Position numbers and translations under genes: made by a program | Notes under the pieces: generated by a model | The model's input: the letters and a program-made list of their open reading frames with translations, nothing else | The model's database searches: none | What the model was told of the DNA's origin: nothing | NCBI RefSeq assembly: GCF_904846695.1 | Contig: NZ_CAJHBR010000011.1 | Coordinates: forward strand, 40,871-104,870 | Direction of reading: 5' to 3' | Length of the DNA stretch: 64,000 nt | From: Psychrobacter urativorans | GTDB taxonomy: Bacteria > Pseudomonadota > Gammaproteobacteria > Pseudomonadales > Moraxellaceae | Shown: positions 11,268 through 20,972 of the stretch, in pieces | How positions within the stretch are numbered: the stretch's first letter is position 1 | How the letters are laid out: each line of letters starts with the position of its first letter

Positions 11268-11992
11268 TGAATTTTTTAAATAATCCTGAGTTGGTCGGGT
11301 TTTACGCGTTAGCAGCGGTGGCTATATTTGCCAGTCTACGTGTAGTAATACTGGCCAATCCAGTACACGCTATTTTATCGATGATCGTTACCCTGATGGC
11401 TATTGCTGGGATATTTTTTATCATCGGTGCATCCTTCGCTGGGGCGCTTGAAATCGTGGTCTATGCGGGTGCTATCTTAATCTTATTCGTGTTTGTGATT
11501 ATGATGCTCAATTTAGGGATGGCTAATGATGCTCGTGAAGAGCGCTGGTTAGATGCCAAAACTTGGGCAGTGCCGACAGGGCTGACGTTTATTATTGCTG
11601 TGGTTCTTTATGCGATGATAGGTAGTAACTCTGATCCAGCAGCAATGATTGGCGGTGTTAGTATTCCGGCCAAAGCAGTAGGTACCGCATTATTTAGCAA
11701 ATATATCCTATTGGTTGAGATTGCCGCCTTACTACTGTTAGCAGCTTTGGTTGCTGCTTATCACTTGGGTAAAGAGTCTATTGATGATGAGATCATCAGT
11801 AATGAAAGCTTAGACTCTCAGCCGAGCGTAGGTAGTGTTAAAGAATACGATGGTCATACTTCGGCTGATGTTACTGACGCTGTGACAACAGTTGAGCCTT
11901 ATGAATATAAAGATGTTGATCCGCATGACTATGTTGGTAAGTCAGTGAGTATGCAGCGAGCCAAGCCTGCCTTGCATAAGGAGTTAGACTGA
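11264..11992 (+). CDS. nuoJ: NADH-quinone oxidoreductase subunit J, with a long polar tail
   Basis: NuoJ is a membrane-arm subunit next to NuoA and NuoK. Five hydrophobic helices occupy about residues 10-170, including the conserved [18 protein letters not shown]. At 242 aa it exceeds the E. coli protein (about 184), and the excess is an acidic C-terminal tail of about 70 residues (from [11 protein letters not shown] onward). AAGGAG lies 10 bases before the ATG. The last base of the stop is the first base of nuoK. Confidence 0.95.
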   Translation: MMNFLNNPELVGFYALAAVAIFASLRVVILANPVHAILSMIVTLMAIAGIFFIIGASFAGALEIVVYAGAILILFVFVIMMLNLGMANDAREERWLDAKTWAVPTGLTFIIAVVLYAMIGSNSDPAAMIGGVSIPAKAVGTALFSKYILLVEIAALLLLAALVAAYHLGKESIDDEIISNESLDSQPSVGSVKEYDGHTSADVTDAVTTVEPYEYKDVDPHDYVGKSVSMQRAKPALHKELD

Positions 11993-12399
11993 TGGTACAA
12001 GCAGTAAGCGTGGCAACGGAAGTAGCGGCTGTGCCATTTGCCCATGAAGTAGTAGGCTTAGTACAGCCTACTGTCGAGGTGCAAAACGTCTTGGGTATGA
12101 TCCCCATGAGCCATGGACTTATATTAGCTGGAATTTTATTCTCTATTGGTCTTTGCGGGGTAATGGTCAGGCGTAACTTCTTATTTATGCTGATGAGTCT
12201 TGAGATCATGATGAATGCGGCCGCATTGGCATTTGTAGTTGCAGGCAGCCGTTGGGTTGATCCAGATGGACAAATAATGTTTATTTTTATATTAACCCTC
12301 GCAGCAGCTGAAGTCTCTATTGGGCTAGCAATCTTATTACAGTTTTATCATAAGCGTGGACATCTCGATGTCGATAGCGCCAATGAGATGAAAGGATGA
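11992..12399 (+). CDS. nuoK: NADH-quinone oxidoreductase subunit K, with N-terminal extension
   Basis: NuoK is a three-helix antiporter-like membrane subunit. The conserved protein begins at [15 protein letters not shown], which here is residue 36. The chosen ATG at 11992 has an excellent AAGGAG eight bases upstream and forms a TGATG junction with nuoJ. The internal ATG at 12097 has no clear ribosome site. The 35-residue extension is therefore probably translated, giving 135 aa instead of about 100. Confidence 0.92.
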   Translation: MVQAVSVATEVAAVPFAHEVVGLVQPTVEVQNVLGMIPMSHGLILAGILFSIGLCGVMVRRNFLFMLMSLEIMMNAAALAFVVAGSRWVDPDGQIMFIFILTLAAAEVSIGLAILLQFYHKRGHLDVDSANEMKG

Positions 12400-12403
12400 T
12401 GTC

Positions 12404-14278
12404 ATGAGTCTATTACCATTAACCTTTATATTCCCGCTCGTTGGCTTTTTGATATTAGCCTTTATGCGTGACAGGTTGACTGAACAAGCAGCAGCGCTCG
12501 TTGGAGTAGGTAGCATGGCGCTATCAGCTCTTTGTGCGTTGTTTGTTAGCTTTACCTTTTTGACCACTTATCCTGCAGGTACAGTAGTCACTGTACCGAT
12601 GTGGACTTGGATGCAAGTTGGTGATTTTGCGCCGACTTTTGGTCTTAGCTTTGACGGCTTAGCGCTGACTATGCTTGGGGTTATTACCGGCATTGGCTTT
12701 TTGATCCATCTGTTTGCCGCTTGGTATATGAAAGGCGATACAGGTTTCGCGCGCTTTTTTAGTTATATGAATTTATTCGTTGCCAGTATGTTATTGCTAG
12801 TACTAGCTGACGACTTATTATTGTTATATCTCGGTTGGGAAGGCGTTGGTATCTGCTCTTACCTATTGATTGGCTTTTATTTCGATGATCGGGCCAATGG
12901 TCGGGCAGCGATGAAAGCTTTTACTGTCACCCGAGTTGGCGACGTATTTTTGGCCTTTGGCTTATTCTTGCTGTACCGCGAATTTGGTACACTCAATATT
13001 CAAGAGATCATTACGCGCGCCCCAGATATGTTCGACATTAATAATCCTATTATGGTTTTGACTACCATGATGTTAGTAGGTGGAGCGATGGGTAAATCCG
13101 CTCAACTACCGCTACATACTTGGTTGGCTGATGCAATGGCAGGTCCTACGCCAGTATCAGCGTTGATTCACGCAGCAACGATGGTAACAGCAGGGGTTTA
13201 TTTAATCGCCCGTATGCATCCATTATTCATACTGACCCCAGAGGTTTTATTATATTGGGTAGGTGGTGTTGGGGCGTTAACCTTAGTAGTCGCTGGTTTC
13301 TGTGCGCTGGCACAAACGGATATAAAACGTATTTTAGCTTATTCGACGATGAGTCAGATTGGTTATATGTTCCTAGCGCTTGGCGTTGGTGCTTGGCAAG
13401 GGGCTATCTTTCATCTGATGGCTCATGCATTCTTTAAAGCCTTGCTGTTTTTATCATCAGGTGCAGTCATCCTATCGGTACATCATGAGCAAAATATCTT
13501 TAAAATGGGTGGCTTACGTAAGAAGATCCCATTAGTATTTTGGTGTTATGTGATTGGTGGTGGTGCCTTAGCAGCGATTCCTTGGGTAACGGTTGGTTTT
13601 TATTCAAAAGAAGCTATCCTGTGGGAAACTTATGCTACTGGCCATCAAGTATTATTCTATATGGGCGTGTTCGGTGCTTTCTTAACTGCTATTTATACTT
13701 TCCGTATGATTTGGATAGTATTCTTTGGCGAAGAGAAGACCCATGCGCACAAATTGGCAGGAATGTCATATTGGCTACCGCTTAGCGTGTTATTGGTATT
13801 ATCGACTGCTGTGGGTGCGCTAATTGTGCCACCACTACAAGGCGTACTGCCAGAGAGCGTTGGTCACTTATTAGAAGTTGCCGGTCAAGCACATGGCAAG
13901 CACACCGCTGAATTTATAGCGATGGGGGCGATGGTAGCAGGTTTACTAGTGGCAGCATTATTATATGTAGTCAATAAAGGTCGTCTGCTCACTAGCTTTA
14001 AGCGTTCAAGTATCGGTGGTGCCTTATTTTACTGGTGCTATCACGGTATGGGCTTTGATGCACTATACGATATAGTTTTTGTAAAACCCTTTTTACTCAT
14101 CGGTCGTTTATTCAAGTCCGATCCTGTCGATAAAGCTTGGTTAATATTACCTAGGCTGGCTTCAGCGGGTAATAAAGTGTTGTCCGCGACGCAGACAGGG
14201 TCACTTCGAGGTTATGCTGCAAGCTTCGGCTTGGGAATGGCTGTATTGCTAGTGCTGGTAATGATGACGGTGGTATAA
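12404..14278 (+). CDS. nuoL: NADH-quinone oxidoreductase subunit L
   Basis: NuoL is the distal antiporter-like proton-pumping subunit with the long lateral helix. The 624-aa product has about 16 hydrophobic segments. The conserved LLLYLGWEGVGICSYLLIG (with the key Glu) and the stretch LPLHTWLADAMAGPTPVSAL are present. AAAGGATG overlaps the end of nuoK, and five bases separate the two genes. Length is normal. Confidence 0.96.
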   Translation: MSLLPLTFIFPLVGFLILAFMRDRLTEQAAALVGVGSMALSALCALFVSFTFLTTYPAGTVVTVPMWTWMQVGDFAPTFGLSFDGLALTMLGVITGIGFLIHLFAAWYMKGDTGFARFFSYMNLFVASMLLLVLADDLLLLYLGWEGVGICSYLLIGFYFDDRANGRAAMKAFTVTRVGDVFLAFGLFLLYREFGTLNIQEIITRAPDMFDINNPIMVLTTMMLVGGAMGKSAQLPLHTWLADAMAGPTPVSALIHAATMVTAGVYLIARMHPLFILTPEVLLYWVGGVGALTLVVAGFCALAQTDIKRILAYSTMSQIGYMFLALGVGAWQGAIFHLMAHAFFKALLFLSSGAVILSVHHEQNIFKMGGLRKKIPLVFWCYVIGGGALAAIPWVTVGFYSKEAILWETYATGHQVLFYMGVFGAFLTAIYTFRMIWIVFFGEEKTHAHKLAGMSYWLPLSVLLVLSTAVGALIVPPLQGVLPESVGHLLEVAGQAHGKHTAEFIAMGAMVAGLLVAALLYVVNKGRLLTSFKRSSIGGALFYWCYHGMGFDALYDIVFVKPFLLIGRLFKSDPVDKAWLILPRLASAGNKVLSATQTGSLRGYAASFGLGMAVLLVLVMMTVV

Positions 14279-14279
14279 G

Positions 14280-15908
14280 ATGATAGAGTTACAACAAACA
14301 TGGATGCTACCAGCATTAATTGCAATTCCATTTATTGCCGGTTTATTATGCTGGTTGGTAGAGCGTTACAATAAGCGTTTGCCACGCTGGATTGCCTTGA
14401 TCGGCATGCTGCTGACTTTTGGCTTATCTATAGTGCTATGGCAGTATGGCAACTTTAGTGGTATGAGCAAGCAAGTGCTCGCACCGCAAGCTGCTATACC
14501 TTGGTTCGCTGAATTTAGTGTGCCTTGGATACCTAGATTGGGTATCAGCTTTCATTTAGCAATGGATGGTATGTCCTTGCTAATGGTAGGTTTGACTGGA
14601 CTATTGGGGGTCGCAGCCGTTGCTTGTTCTTGGAACGAGATTCAACGTCGGGTTGGCTTCTTCCACTTAAACCTATTGTGGAGCTTAGGCGGCGTCATTG
14701 GCGTATTTATGGCCATTGATATGTTCTTATTCTTCTTCTTTTGGGAGATGATGCTGGTTCCTATCTATTTCTTGATTGCCATTTGGGGTCATGATGTAGT
14801 GGGCGGTAAGACCAAAGAGCAGGCAGCCACTAAGTTCTTTATCTATACTCAGCTCTCTGGGCTGATCATGCTGATTGGTATCTTATTATTAGTGCTATTT
14901 AGTCAGGCACATACTGGTAGATTTAGCTTTAACTATAATGATTTACTCGGCACTCCTATGGGAGGCTGGGAATATCCCATTATGTTGTGCTTCTTTATTG
15001 GTTTTGCCGTCAAGCTACCGATTATACCTTTTCATGGTTGGTTACCTGATGCGCATGCGCAGGCACCTACTGCCGGTTCAGTTGATTTGGCAGGGGTACT
15101 AATTAAGACCGCCGCTTACGGGTTGATTCGTTTTGTGCTGCCTCTATTTCCGGTAGCCTCCCAAGAGTTTGCACCTATAGCGATGACTCTAGGAACAATC
15201 GGTATCTTCTATGGGGCGTGGTTGGCCTTTATGCAGACCGATATGAAGCGCTTATTGGCTTACACTAGTATCTCGCATATGGGCTTTATCGTTCTAGCTA
15301 TCTATGCCGGTAGTTTGCTCAGCCTGCAAGGGTTGATGATACAGATGTTAGCGCATGGTCTAAGTTCAGCGGCGCTCTTTATTATGGCAGGACAGTTATA
15401 CGAGCGTTTGCATACTCGCGACATCACTGTAATGGGCGGTATGTGGGGTCAGTTTCGTTACTACGCTCCGTTACTGATGTTCTTCTGTGCCGCCTTGCTA
15501 GGTATTCCTGGTACTGGTAACTTCGTCGGCGAATTCATGATTTTATTCGGCTCATTTGCTGACTATCCAGTATTCGTAGTCTTTGCCACCTTTAGCTTAG
15601 TATTAGCGGGTTTATACTCATTACTACTAGTGTATCGCACTCTATTTGGTGTTAATAATATTAAAGAAGTCGCTAGTCACGAAACTAAGTCACATGGCCT
15701 ACCTGAGCGCCGACTAAGAGACTTAGGTCGACGTGAGGTGTCATTATTATTAATACTGGCTTTTGGGCTAGTTTGGCTCGGGCTATATCCGCAGCCAATA
15801 TTGGATACTTCGAGCCACGCTATGCAGTGGATTAATAATGCTTATATCTATAGTGAAGTAACTCAAGTAGATGCATCGCCATTACTTGATGCAACGGAGG
15901 CACGTTAA
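14280..15908 (+). CDS. nuoM: NADH-quinone oxidoreductase subunit M
   Basis: NuoM is the second antiporter-like proton-pumping subunit. The conserved FFFWEMMLVPIYFLIAIWG holds the functional Glu, and LPIIPFHGWLPDAHAQAPT is the discontinuous-helix region. The length of 542 aa is slightly longer than E. coli (509). The start lies one base after the nuoL stop, so translation is probably coupled. Confidence 0.96.
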   Translation: MIELQQTWMLPALIAIPFIAGLLCWLVERYNKRLPRWIALIGMLLTFGLSIVLWQYGNFSGMSKQVLAPQAAIPWFAEFSVPWIPRLGISFHLAMDGMSLLMVGLTGLLGVAAVACSWNEIQRRVGFFHLNLLWSLGGVIGVFMAIDMFLFFFFWEMMLVPIYFLIAIWGHDVVGGKTKEQAATKFFIYTQLSGLIMLIGILLLVLFSQAHTGRFSFNYNDLLGTPMGGWEYPIMLCFFIGFAVKLPIIPFHGWLPDAHAQAPTAGSVDLAGVLIKTAAYGLIRFVLPLFPVASQEFAPIAMTLGTIGIFYGAWLAFMQTDMKRLLAYTSISHMGFIVLAIYAGSLLSLQGLMIQMLAHGLSSAALFIMAGQLYERLHTRDITVMGGMWGQFRYYAPLLMFFCAALLGIPGTGNFVGEFMILFGSFADYPVFVVFATFSLVLAGLYSLLLVYRTLFGVNNIKEVASHETKSHGLPERRLRDLGRREVSLLLILAFGLVWLGLYPQPILDTSSHAMQWINNAYIYSEVTQVDASPLLDATEAR

Positions 15909-15911
15909 GTC

Positions 15912-17390
15912 ATGACTGAATTTACGATGAATGATTTGATGGGGCTGATGCCTTATGCGCCCATTGTTGCGGTGATAATTACAGTATTGCTAGTGATGAT
16001 CGCTATCACTATTAAACGCTCACATGTCATCGCTGGTACTATTACAGTAATAGGACTTAACGTTGGTCTATTCACTTTAATAGGTCAGATGACTGGGATT
16101 ATTGACAGCGGTCCGGCACTTTTTGAGGCGAGTCAATTATTTGCTATTGATGGTTTTGCCCAGTTCAACATGCTAGTTATCTTTATCTGTGCGCTGGCAT
16201 GCTGTACTTTATCATATGCTTATTTTGATAATTATCATGACAATAAAGATGAGCTGTATTTGTTGATGTTGTTATCGACTTCTGGCGCATTATTGATGGT
16301 ATGTGCTCAGCATATGGCCTCATTCTTTGTAAGCCTAGAGCTATTGTCAGTGCCGTTATATGGCATGTTGGCTTATACCTTTTTGCGTAGTCGCTCGCTT
16401 GAATCAGGGCTTAAGTATCTAGTGTTGTCAGCGACGGCATCAGCGACATTGTTGATGGGCATGGCCTTTATTTATGCGCAAGTTGGCTCACTAGGCTTTA
16501 AGCCTATTAGCTTACAGTTAGCCACTATGTATCAGTCGCCACTATTGATACTAGGTGCAGCGCTGATGATGTTCGGCATTGCCTTTAAGCTATCTGCGGC
16601 ACCTTTTCATATCTGGACACCAGATGTTTATGAAGGGGCCCCTGCGCCTGTCGCAACTTATTTGGCTTCAGTGACCAAAGTGGCAATGATGGCGTTGGCT
16701 ATCCGCTTCTTATTAGATACCAAGCTATTGGTATTGCCTTCAGTACAAATGCTGCTTATGGTGATGGCCACCCTATCTATTCTAATCGGTAACTTATTAG
16801 CAGTTCGTCAGACTAATCTCAAGCGTCTATTGGGTTACTCTTCGATTGCTCATATGGGTTACGTATTGATTGTGATCGTTAGTATAGGCCCTGGGGCTGA
16901 TTCGGTCGTCACCATGTATATGGCGATTTATGCCTTTACTTCTATCGGTGCTTTTGGGGCTGTGACCCTGATGTCAAGTCCGTTTAGAATGACTGGCGAA
17001 GCAGACGAATTAAGCCATTATCAAGGTCTATTCTGGCGTCGACCGGTATTGACTGCAGTGATAACTATTATGATGTTATCCTTGGCAGGTATACCGCTGA
17101 CTGCTGGCTTTATTACTAAGTTCTTTGCTATATTTGCTGCCGTGCAAGGCGCACAATGGTTCTTAGCAGCGATGATTATTATCGGTAGCTCTATAGGTCT
17201 GTACTATTACTTGCGCGTGATGTTAACCCTATTCAAACGTCCGAAGCAGTTTATCGAGTTCGATGTAGTAGGGCATTGGGGCGTACGTACAGGGGGTATC
17301 ATGGTGATTGCAGTGACCGTAGTTATTGTATTCTTTGGTATCTTGCCAAGTACTTTGATTGAATGGTCAACGCTTGCTCGTATTTGGTAA
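15912..17390 (+). CDS. nuoN: NADH-quinone oxidoreductase subunit N
   Basis: NuoN is the third antiporter-like subunit and the last gene of the operon. Typical motifs are FFVSLELLSVPLYGMLAY and FKLSAAPFHIWTPDVYEGAP. The length of 492 aa is normal. A GGAGG site at the end of nuoM precedes the ATG. The operon ends at the terminator 31 bases downstream. Confidence 0.96.
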   Translation: MTEFTMNDLMGLMPYAPIVAVIITVLLVMIAITIKRSHVIAGTITVIGLNVGLFTLIGQMTGIIDSGPALFEASQLFAIDGFAQFNMLVIFICALACCTLSYAYFDNYHDNKDELYLLMLLSTSGALLMVCAQHMASFFVSLELLSVPLYGMLAYTFLRSRSLESGLKYLVLSATASATLLMGMAFIYAQVGSLGFKPISLQLATMYQSPLLILGAALMMFGIAFKLSAAPFHIWTPDVYEGAPAPVATYLASVTKVAMMALAIRFLLDTKLLVLPSVQMLLMVMATLSILIGNLLAVRQTNLKRLLGYSSIAHMGYVLIVIVSIGPGADSVVTMYMAIYAFTSIGAFGAVTLMSSPFRMTGEADELSHYQGLFWRRPVLTAVITIMMLSLAGIPLTAGFITKFFAIFAAVQGAQWFLAAMIIIGSSIGLYYYLRVMLTLFKRPKQFIEFDVVGHWGVRTGGIMVIAVTVVIVFFGILPSTLIEWSTLARIW

Positions 17391-17420
17391 GCACAGCTCA
17401 GCTAGGTTTTAATAACTAAT

Positions 17421-17453
17421 AAAGGTTGGCGCAGGCTGGCCTTTTTTATTTTT
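17421..17453 (+). terminator. Terminator of the nuo operon
   Basis: A 10-bp stem (17421-17430 with 17435-17444), including three G-U pairs in RNA, closes a gcag tetraloop and runs into a T-rich stretch. It lies just after nuoN. Confidence 0.75.
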
Positions 17454-17613
17454 GGCTTATCCATTGTCTAAATAAGTTATTATTTTTTTAAAGGTACTGT
17501 ATTTTAAAGGTGCTATAAAGCCTGTTTCGATAAGCGCTTGAATGACGAGCAGCCAACCACTAATTTATCAATAAATGAATGATAAAATAAATAACTAAGG
17601 GCGACTACTACTT

Positions 17614-18432
17614 ATGAGTGATAATATTCAAACCGTAACAGTGCTTAGTAAAACCACTTGGACACCTAACTTATTTAGCTTTACTGTCACCAGACCGGAT
17701 AGCTTCAAATTTACAGCTGGACAGTTTGTACGCTTAGGGGTTAATCCTAGTCAGTTACAATATTATCAACAGCCACGAGCAGCAGCTGAACAAGCTGTCG
17801 ATGAAGAGGTGTTTCGAGCTTATTCTATCGTCTCGTCACCTTTTGATGAAGTGTTGGAGTTTTTTTCAATCGTCATTCCTGATGGGGCTTTTACCTCGCA
17901 GTTGCAGCACCTACAAGTCGGTGATGAGCTATTACTGAACACTATGCCCTTTGGCTTCTTGACCCTAGCTCGCTACCAAAAACCGCATCCTAAAGACTTG
18001 TGGCTATTAGCAACTGGCACTGGCCTAGCGCCGTTTTTATCTATGCTGCAAGACCTACAAACTTGGCAGGACTATGAGCATATTGTACTAGCTTATAGTG
18101 CGCGAACTGTAGAAGAGCTAGCCTACGTGGAGAAGATTGAGCAACTGCAACACAACTTTGGCTCCTTAGTAGATAATCCCGCTAAGCTAATCTTCATTCC
18201 TATTGTTACTCGTGAGTCAATGACCGATGCTTTAAGTGAGCGTCTGCCTAAGTTATTGTTGGATCAAAGCTTGCAACAGCGGGCCGGTATAGCCTTAGAT
18301 ATTGACAGCGCTCATGTTATGGTATGTGGCAACCCTGAAATGGTGGAAGATACCAAAGAGACGCTAAAAAGCTTAGGTATGGTGATGAATAGACGTGGTG
18401 AGGGTAATATAGCGGTAGAGAATTACTGGTAA
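17614..18432 (+). CDS. fpr: Ferredoxin--NADP+ reductase
   Basis: A single-domain flavoprotein that transfers electrons between NADPH and ferredoxin or flavodoxin. The FAD-binding RAYSIVSSP lies near residues 70-78. The NADP-binding LLATGTGLAPFLSML lies near 131-145. The protein ends VENYW with a C-terminal aromatic residue, as in bacterial Fpr. The 272-aa length is slightly above the usual 258, owing to a short Gln/Ala-rich loop (near residues 50-65). AAGGGCGA precedes the ATG. It stands alone between two terminators. Confidence 0.88.
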   Translation: MSDNIQTVTVLSKTTWTPNLFSFTVTRPDSFKFTAGQFVRLGVNPSQLQYYQQPRAAAEQAVDEEVFRAYSIVSSPFDEVLEFFSIVIPDGAFTSQLQHLQVGDELLLNTMPFGFLTLARYQKPHPKDLWLLATGTGLAPFLSMLQDLQTWQDYEHIVLAYSARTVEELAYVEKIEQLQHNFGSLVDNPAKLIFIPIVTRESMTDALSERLPKLLLDQSLQQRAGIALDIDSAHVMVCGNPEMVEDTKETLKSLGMVMNRRGEGNIAVENYW

Positions 18433-18540
18433 GAGCGCGGCAATATTTCTTGATAACTAGCCATTATTACGTTGATAGCTATGACTATGCTGTTAGCCAC
18501 TGTTATGCTTGTCGCCTCTACTATAAACAAAGACAGTCAA

Positions 18541-18587
18541 CAAAAAGCCGCAATAGTCTTGCTGATAAAGACAGTTGCGGCTTTTTG
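18541..18587. terminator. Bidirectional terminator after fpr
   Basis: A 13-bp perfect stem (caaaaagccgcaa at 18541-18553 with its complement at 18575-18587) has A- and T-runs on both sides. It can end fpr on the plus strand and the convergent gene at 18694-19533. Confidence 0.85.
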
Positions 18588-18693
18588 GTTTTTTAACGAC
18601 TAAGGCTTAGATGTGTTGAGTATTAGTCTTTTTATAGACTATAAATGACAACCTTGCCAAGCATTGTCTAGACGTCTCATTTAGCCTTTTGGG

Positions 18694-19533
18694 TTAAGCC
18701 TCTTGACTGGGCTCAGTAGCATCAGCTATAGGATTGATCGGGCCTTTCATTAATTCCGGCTCATCTTCATCTCTAATAATATGTTCGCCATTACTACCAC
18801 CTAATAAGTCGCGATAGTTGATTTGTGCTTTTAGGACCATCTGCTCTTCTTCAGATTCTCCATAATTCACTTGAACTTTATGCAGAGTGCTCATGATTTT
18901 GTCATTATTCTTCATCCAGCGATGAATATCTAGATAAATAATATCATCTTTAGCACGAGCAATATTGATATAAGTTAAGATAACGCCTAACGGGTCTTTT
19001 TTTAGCACTTTATGATAAAACCAAACGGCCAGCTTAATGCCTTGACGCTTGACAAAAGACTCACAGCGTAGATTAAGCACATCAGTAAAGGTCAGTTGAC
19101 CAAACACAAAGCGCTGCACATTACGATCTAGTTGCACGTGAACTAACTTAAAGTTACTCGCCACTTCGACATAGATACCAGCGACATTGATAGTACAGAA
19201 TAGTCGAAACCATTTATCATGCAGCTCAACACGCAGCTCTAAAATGGCGTTGACATTATCAGTGACGAATTTTTGTAGCGCATCGTTGACATATTTTTCT
19301 GGAACGGGCAGGGATATTTCGTCTTCTATCTTATCGGTAGTTTTGTTATATAAGTTTTTGATAACTTGAGTGAGGCTATCCCAACCATTACCAAAAGACT
19401 CACTAAAACGATAGCCGAGATTTTCTACAAAATCATCGAAGTCAGTGATGCTATCAGTACTGCGTCGATTGTTGTCGTTGTCACTATTAGATCTGTTGCT
19501 ATATCTAGGGTCAATGTTTTCAGAGTCGCTCAA
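18694..19533 (-). CDS. Conserved-looking protein of unknown function
   Basis: I do not recognise this 279-aa protein. It has a Ser/Asn/Asp-rich N-terminus (about residues 1-30), a mixed helical and strand core and an acidic C-terminal tail. It has no signal peptide or membrane helix, so it is probably cytoplasmic. The start is a TTG with AAGGA eight bases upstream; no in-frame ATG occurs until about residue 206, so the TTG is well supported. The core contains HDKWFRLFCTINVAGIYVEV and repeated basic/aromatic stretches. It converges with fpr. Confidence 0.65.
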   Translation of the reverse strand: MSDSENIDPRYSNRSNSDNDNNRRSTDSITDFDDFVENLGYRFSESFGNGWDSLTQVIKNLYNKTTDKIEDEISLPVPEKYVNDALQKFVTDNVNAILELRVELHDKWFRLFCTINVAGIYVEVASNFKLVHVQLDRNVQRFVFGQLTFTDVLNLRCESFVKRQGIKLAVWFYHKVLKKDPLGVILTYINIARAKDDIIYLDIHRWMKNNDKIMSTLHKVQVNYGESEEEQMVLKAQINYRDLLGGSNGEHIIRDEDEPELMKGPINPIADATEPSQEA

Positions 19534-19966
19534 GCTCTTTATCCTTGTATTCGATTATCCGTAAATTAGATGACAGCTATAAAGCTGTGTGATAGAGAAT
19601 GAAATTAGTATATAGCAAAATAGCTAAGGGCAAAACTGATGCCGCCATATTGTAGCAAATCAGCTAAATAACCTACTAATAAACATCACATTATTGACCA
19701 TTAAAGCACTAAGCGATCAAAATTAGAAGCCTGTGGCTGTGTTGCGCGCTGTCATTATTAACCATAGCCGTCTAATTGGTGCTCATGTTATGATAACCTT
19801 TAGCATTAGTTAGTAAGTGCTGTTATTAGCCATTGCTGCATAAGTAGGCGCTGGTAGTGTTGATAAGCAGAGGCGTAAAGACAGCGCACACAAAACCTTA
19901 CTTAGTCAAAACCTTACTTAGTCAAAAGTACAAATAACTCTCATAAAGTTGAAATAAAGAATTGAT
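19534..19966. other. Intergenic region between divergent genes
   Basis: About 430 bp separate the divergent gene at 18694-19533 from mscS. No open frame of interest was seen. A 16-bp unit is duplicated in tandem at 19891-19922 just before mscS. No confident promoter was identified. Confidence 0.5.
19891..19922. repeat. 16-bp tandem duplication upstream of mscS
   Basis: The unit caaaaccttacttagt occurs twice with no mismatch at 19891-19906 and 19907-19922, about 45 bp before the mscS start. It may be a recent slippage product or a doubled binding site. Confidence 0.8.
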
Positions 19967-20842
19967 ATGGAATTTTTAGGATTTACCTTAGATGTAGCTA
20001 CCTTGACAGATAGTATGTTGAGCTTATTGTTTAAAATTTTATTGGCCTTATTGATATTTACTGTAGGACGCTGGCTAGCTCAGAAAGCTACCAGAATTTT
20101 GCATGGTATTATGATTCGTAGCCGAGTAGATGTGACGGCTGCTAACTTTCTGAGTCGTATGCTCTATGGGGTGCTAATAGTCATCGTTGCTTTGGCGGCG
20201 CTAAATCAAGTGGGTGTCCATACTACTTCAGTAGTGGCTATTTTGGGTGGTGCAGCGGTCGCTATAGGACTGGCACTCAAAGATCAGCTGTCAAATTTTG
20301 CTGCTGGTATTATGATTGTGACTTTTCGCCCCTTCGTTAAAGGCGATTATGTACAAATTAGTAACTTCACTGGTACAGTAGGCGAGATTACTTTAGTTAA
20401 TACTCATCTTACTACTATCAATAATCACGATATTATTATCCCAAATAGCAGTATCACCACTTCGGCAGTGACCAATTATACTTCGCTGCCCAACCGCCGT
20501 GTCGATATTACTATCCGTATTGGCTACGATGCCAATATAAAAGTCGTCAAAGACCTGATATTAAAGCTAGCCCATGATAATCCGGTAGCTTTCAATGATC
20601 CTGAACCTATCGTTCGCGTGACCAACTTAGGGGATAACTCTGTCGACTTGACTTTGAACGTTTGGACTACCAATGCCGACTGGTGGTCGATGCAGTGCGA
20701 CTTGCTTGAGCAATTCAAAAACGTATTCGACGATGAAAATATAAACATTCCCTTCCCGCAGCGTAGCGTACATATCAAGGGATTAGATCAAATGATCAAC
20801 AATATGGATCAGTCACAAAAGCTACCTATGACTAAAGACTAA
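19967..20842 (+). CDS. mscS: Small-conductance mechanosensitive channel
   Basis: An inner-membrane channel that opens under hypo-osmotic stress. Three hydrophobic helices fill the first 120 residues. The pore helix region VVAILGGAAVAIGLALKDQL is followed by the glycine-rich beta domain FRPFVKGDYVQI, as in MscS. The 291-aa length matches the E. coli protein (286). The ribosome site is weak. It stands as a single gene converging on ybeY. Confidence 0.9.
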   Translation: MEFLGFTLDVATLTDSMLSLLFKILLALLIFTVGRWLAQKATRILHGIMIRSRVDVTAANFLSRMLYGVLIVIVALAALNQVGVHTTSVVAILGGAAVAIGLALKDQLSNFAAGIMIVTFRPFVKGDYVQISNFTGTVGEITLVNTHLTTINNHDIIIPNSSITTSAVTNYTSLPNRRVDITIRIGYDANIKVVKDLILKLAHDNPVAFNDPEPIVRVTNLGDNSVDLTLNVWTTNADWWSMQCDLLEQFKNVFDDENINIPFPQRSVHIKGLDQMINNMDQSQKLPMTKD

Positions 20843-20851
20843 TGATGTTTG

Positions 20852-20925
20852 AAGCCCTGTTAAAATGAATGGTAGTTGCCGTTATCTATAGCCAGTCTCA
20901 TTTTATAACCTGTACTGCAGGGCTT
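20852..20925. terminator. Possible long hairpin between mscS and ybeY
   Basis: AAGCCCTG (20852-20859) pairs with CAGGGCTT (20918-20925), and inside it taaaatga pairs with tcatttta. It sits between two convergent genes, but the loop is long and no T-run follows, so this is a weak call. Confidence 0.3.
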
Positions 20926-20972
20926 GTCATTTAACAAAGATTATAAGTAACGCTATAAGCAATGTGATAAAG

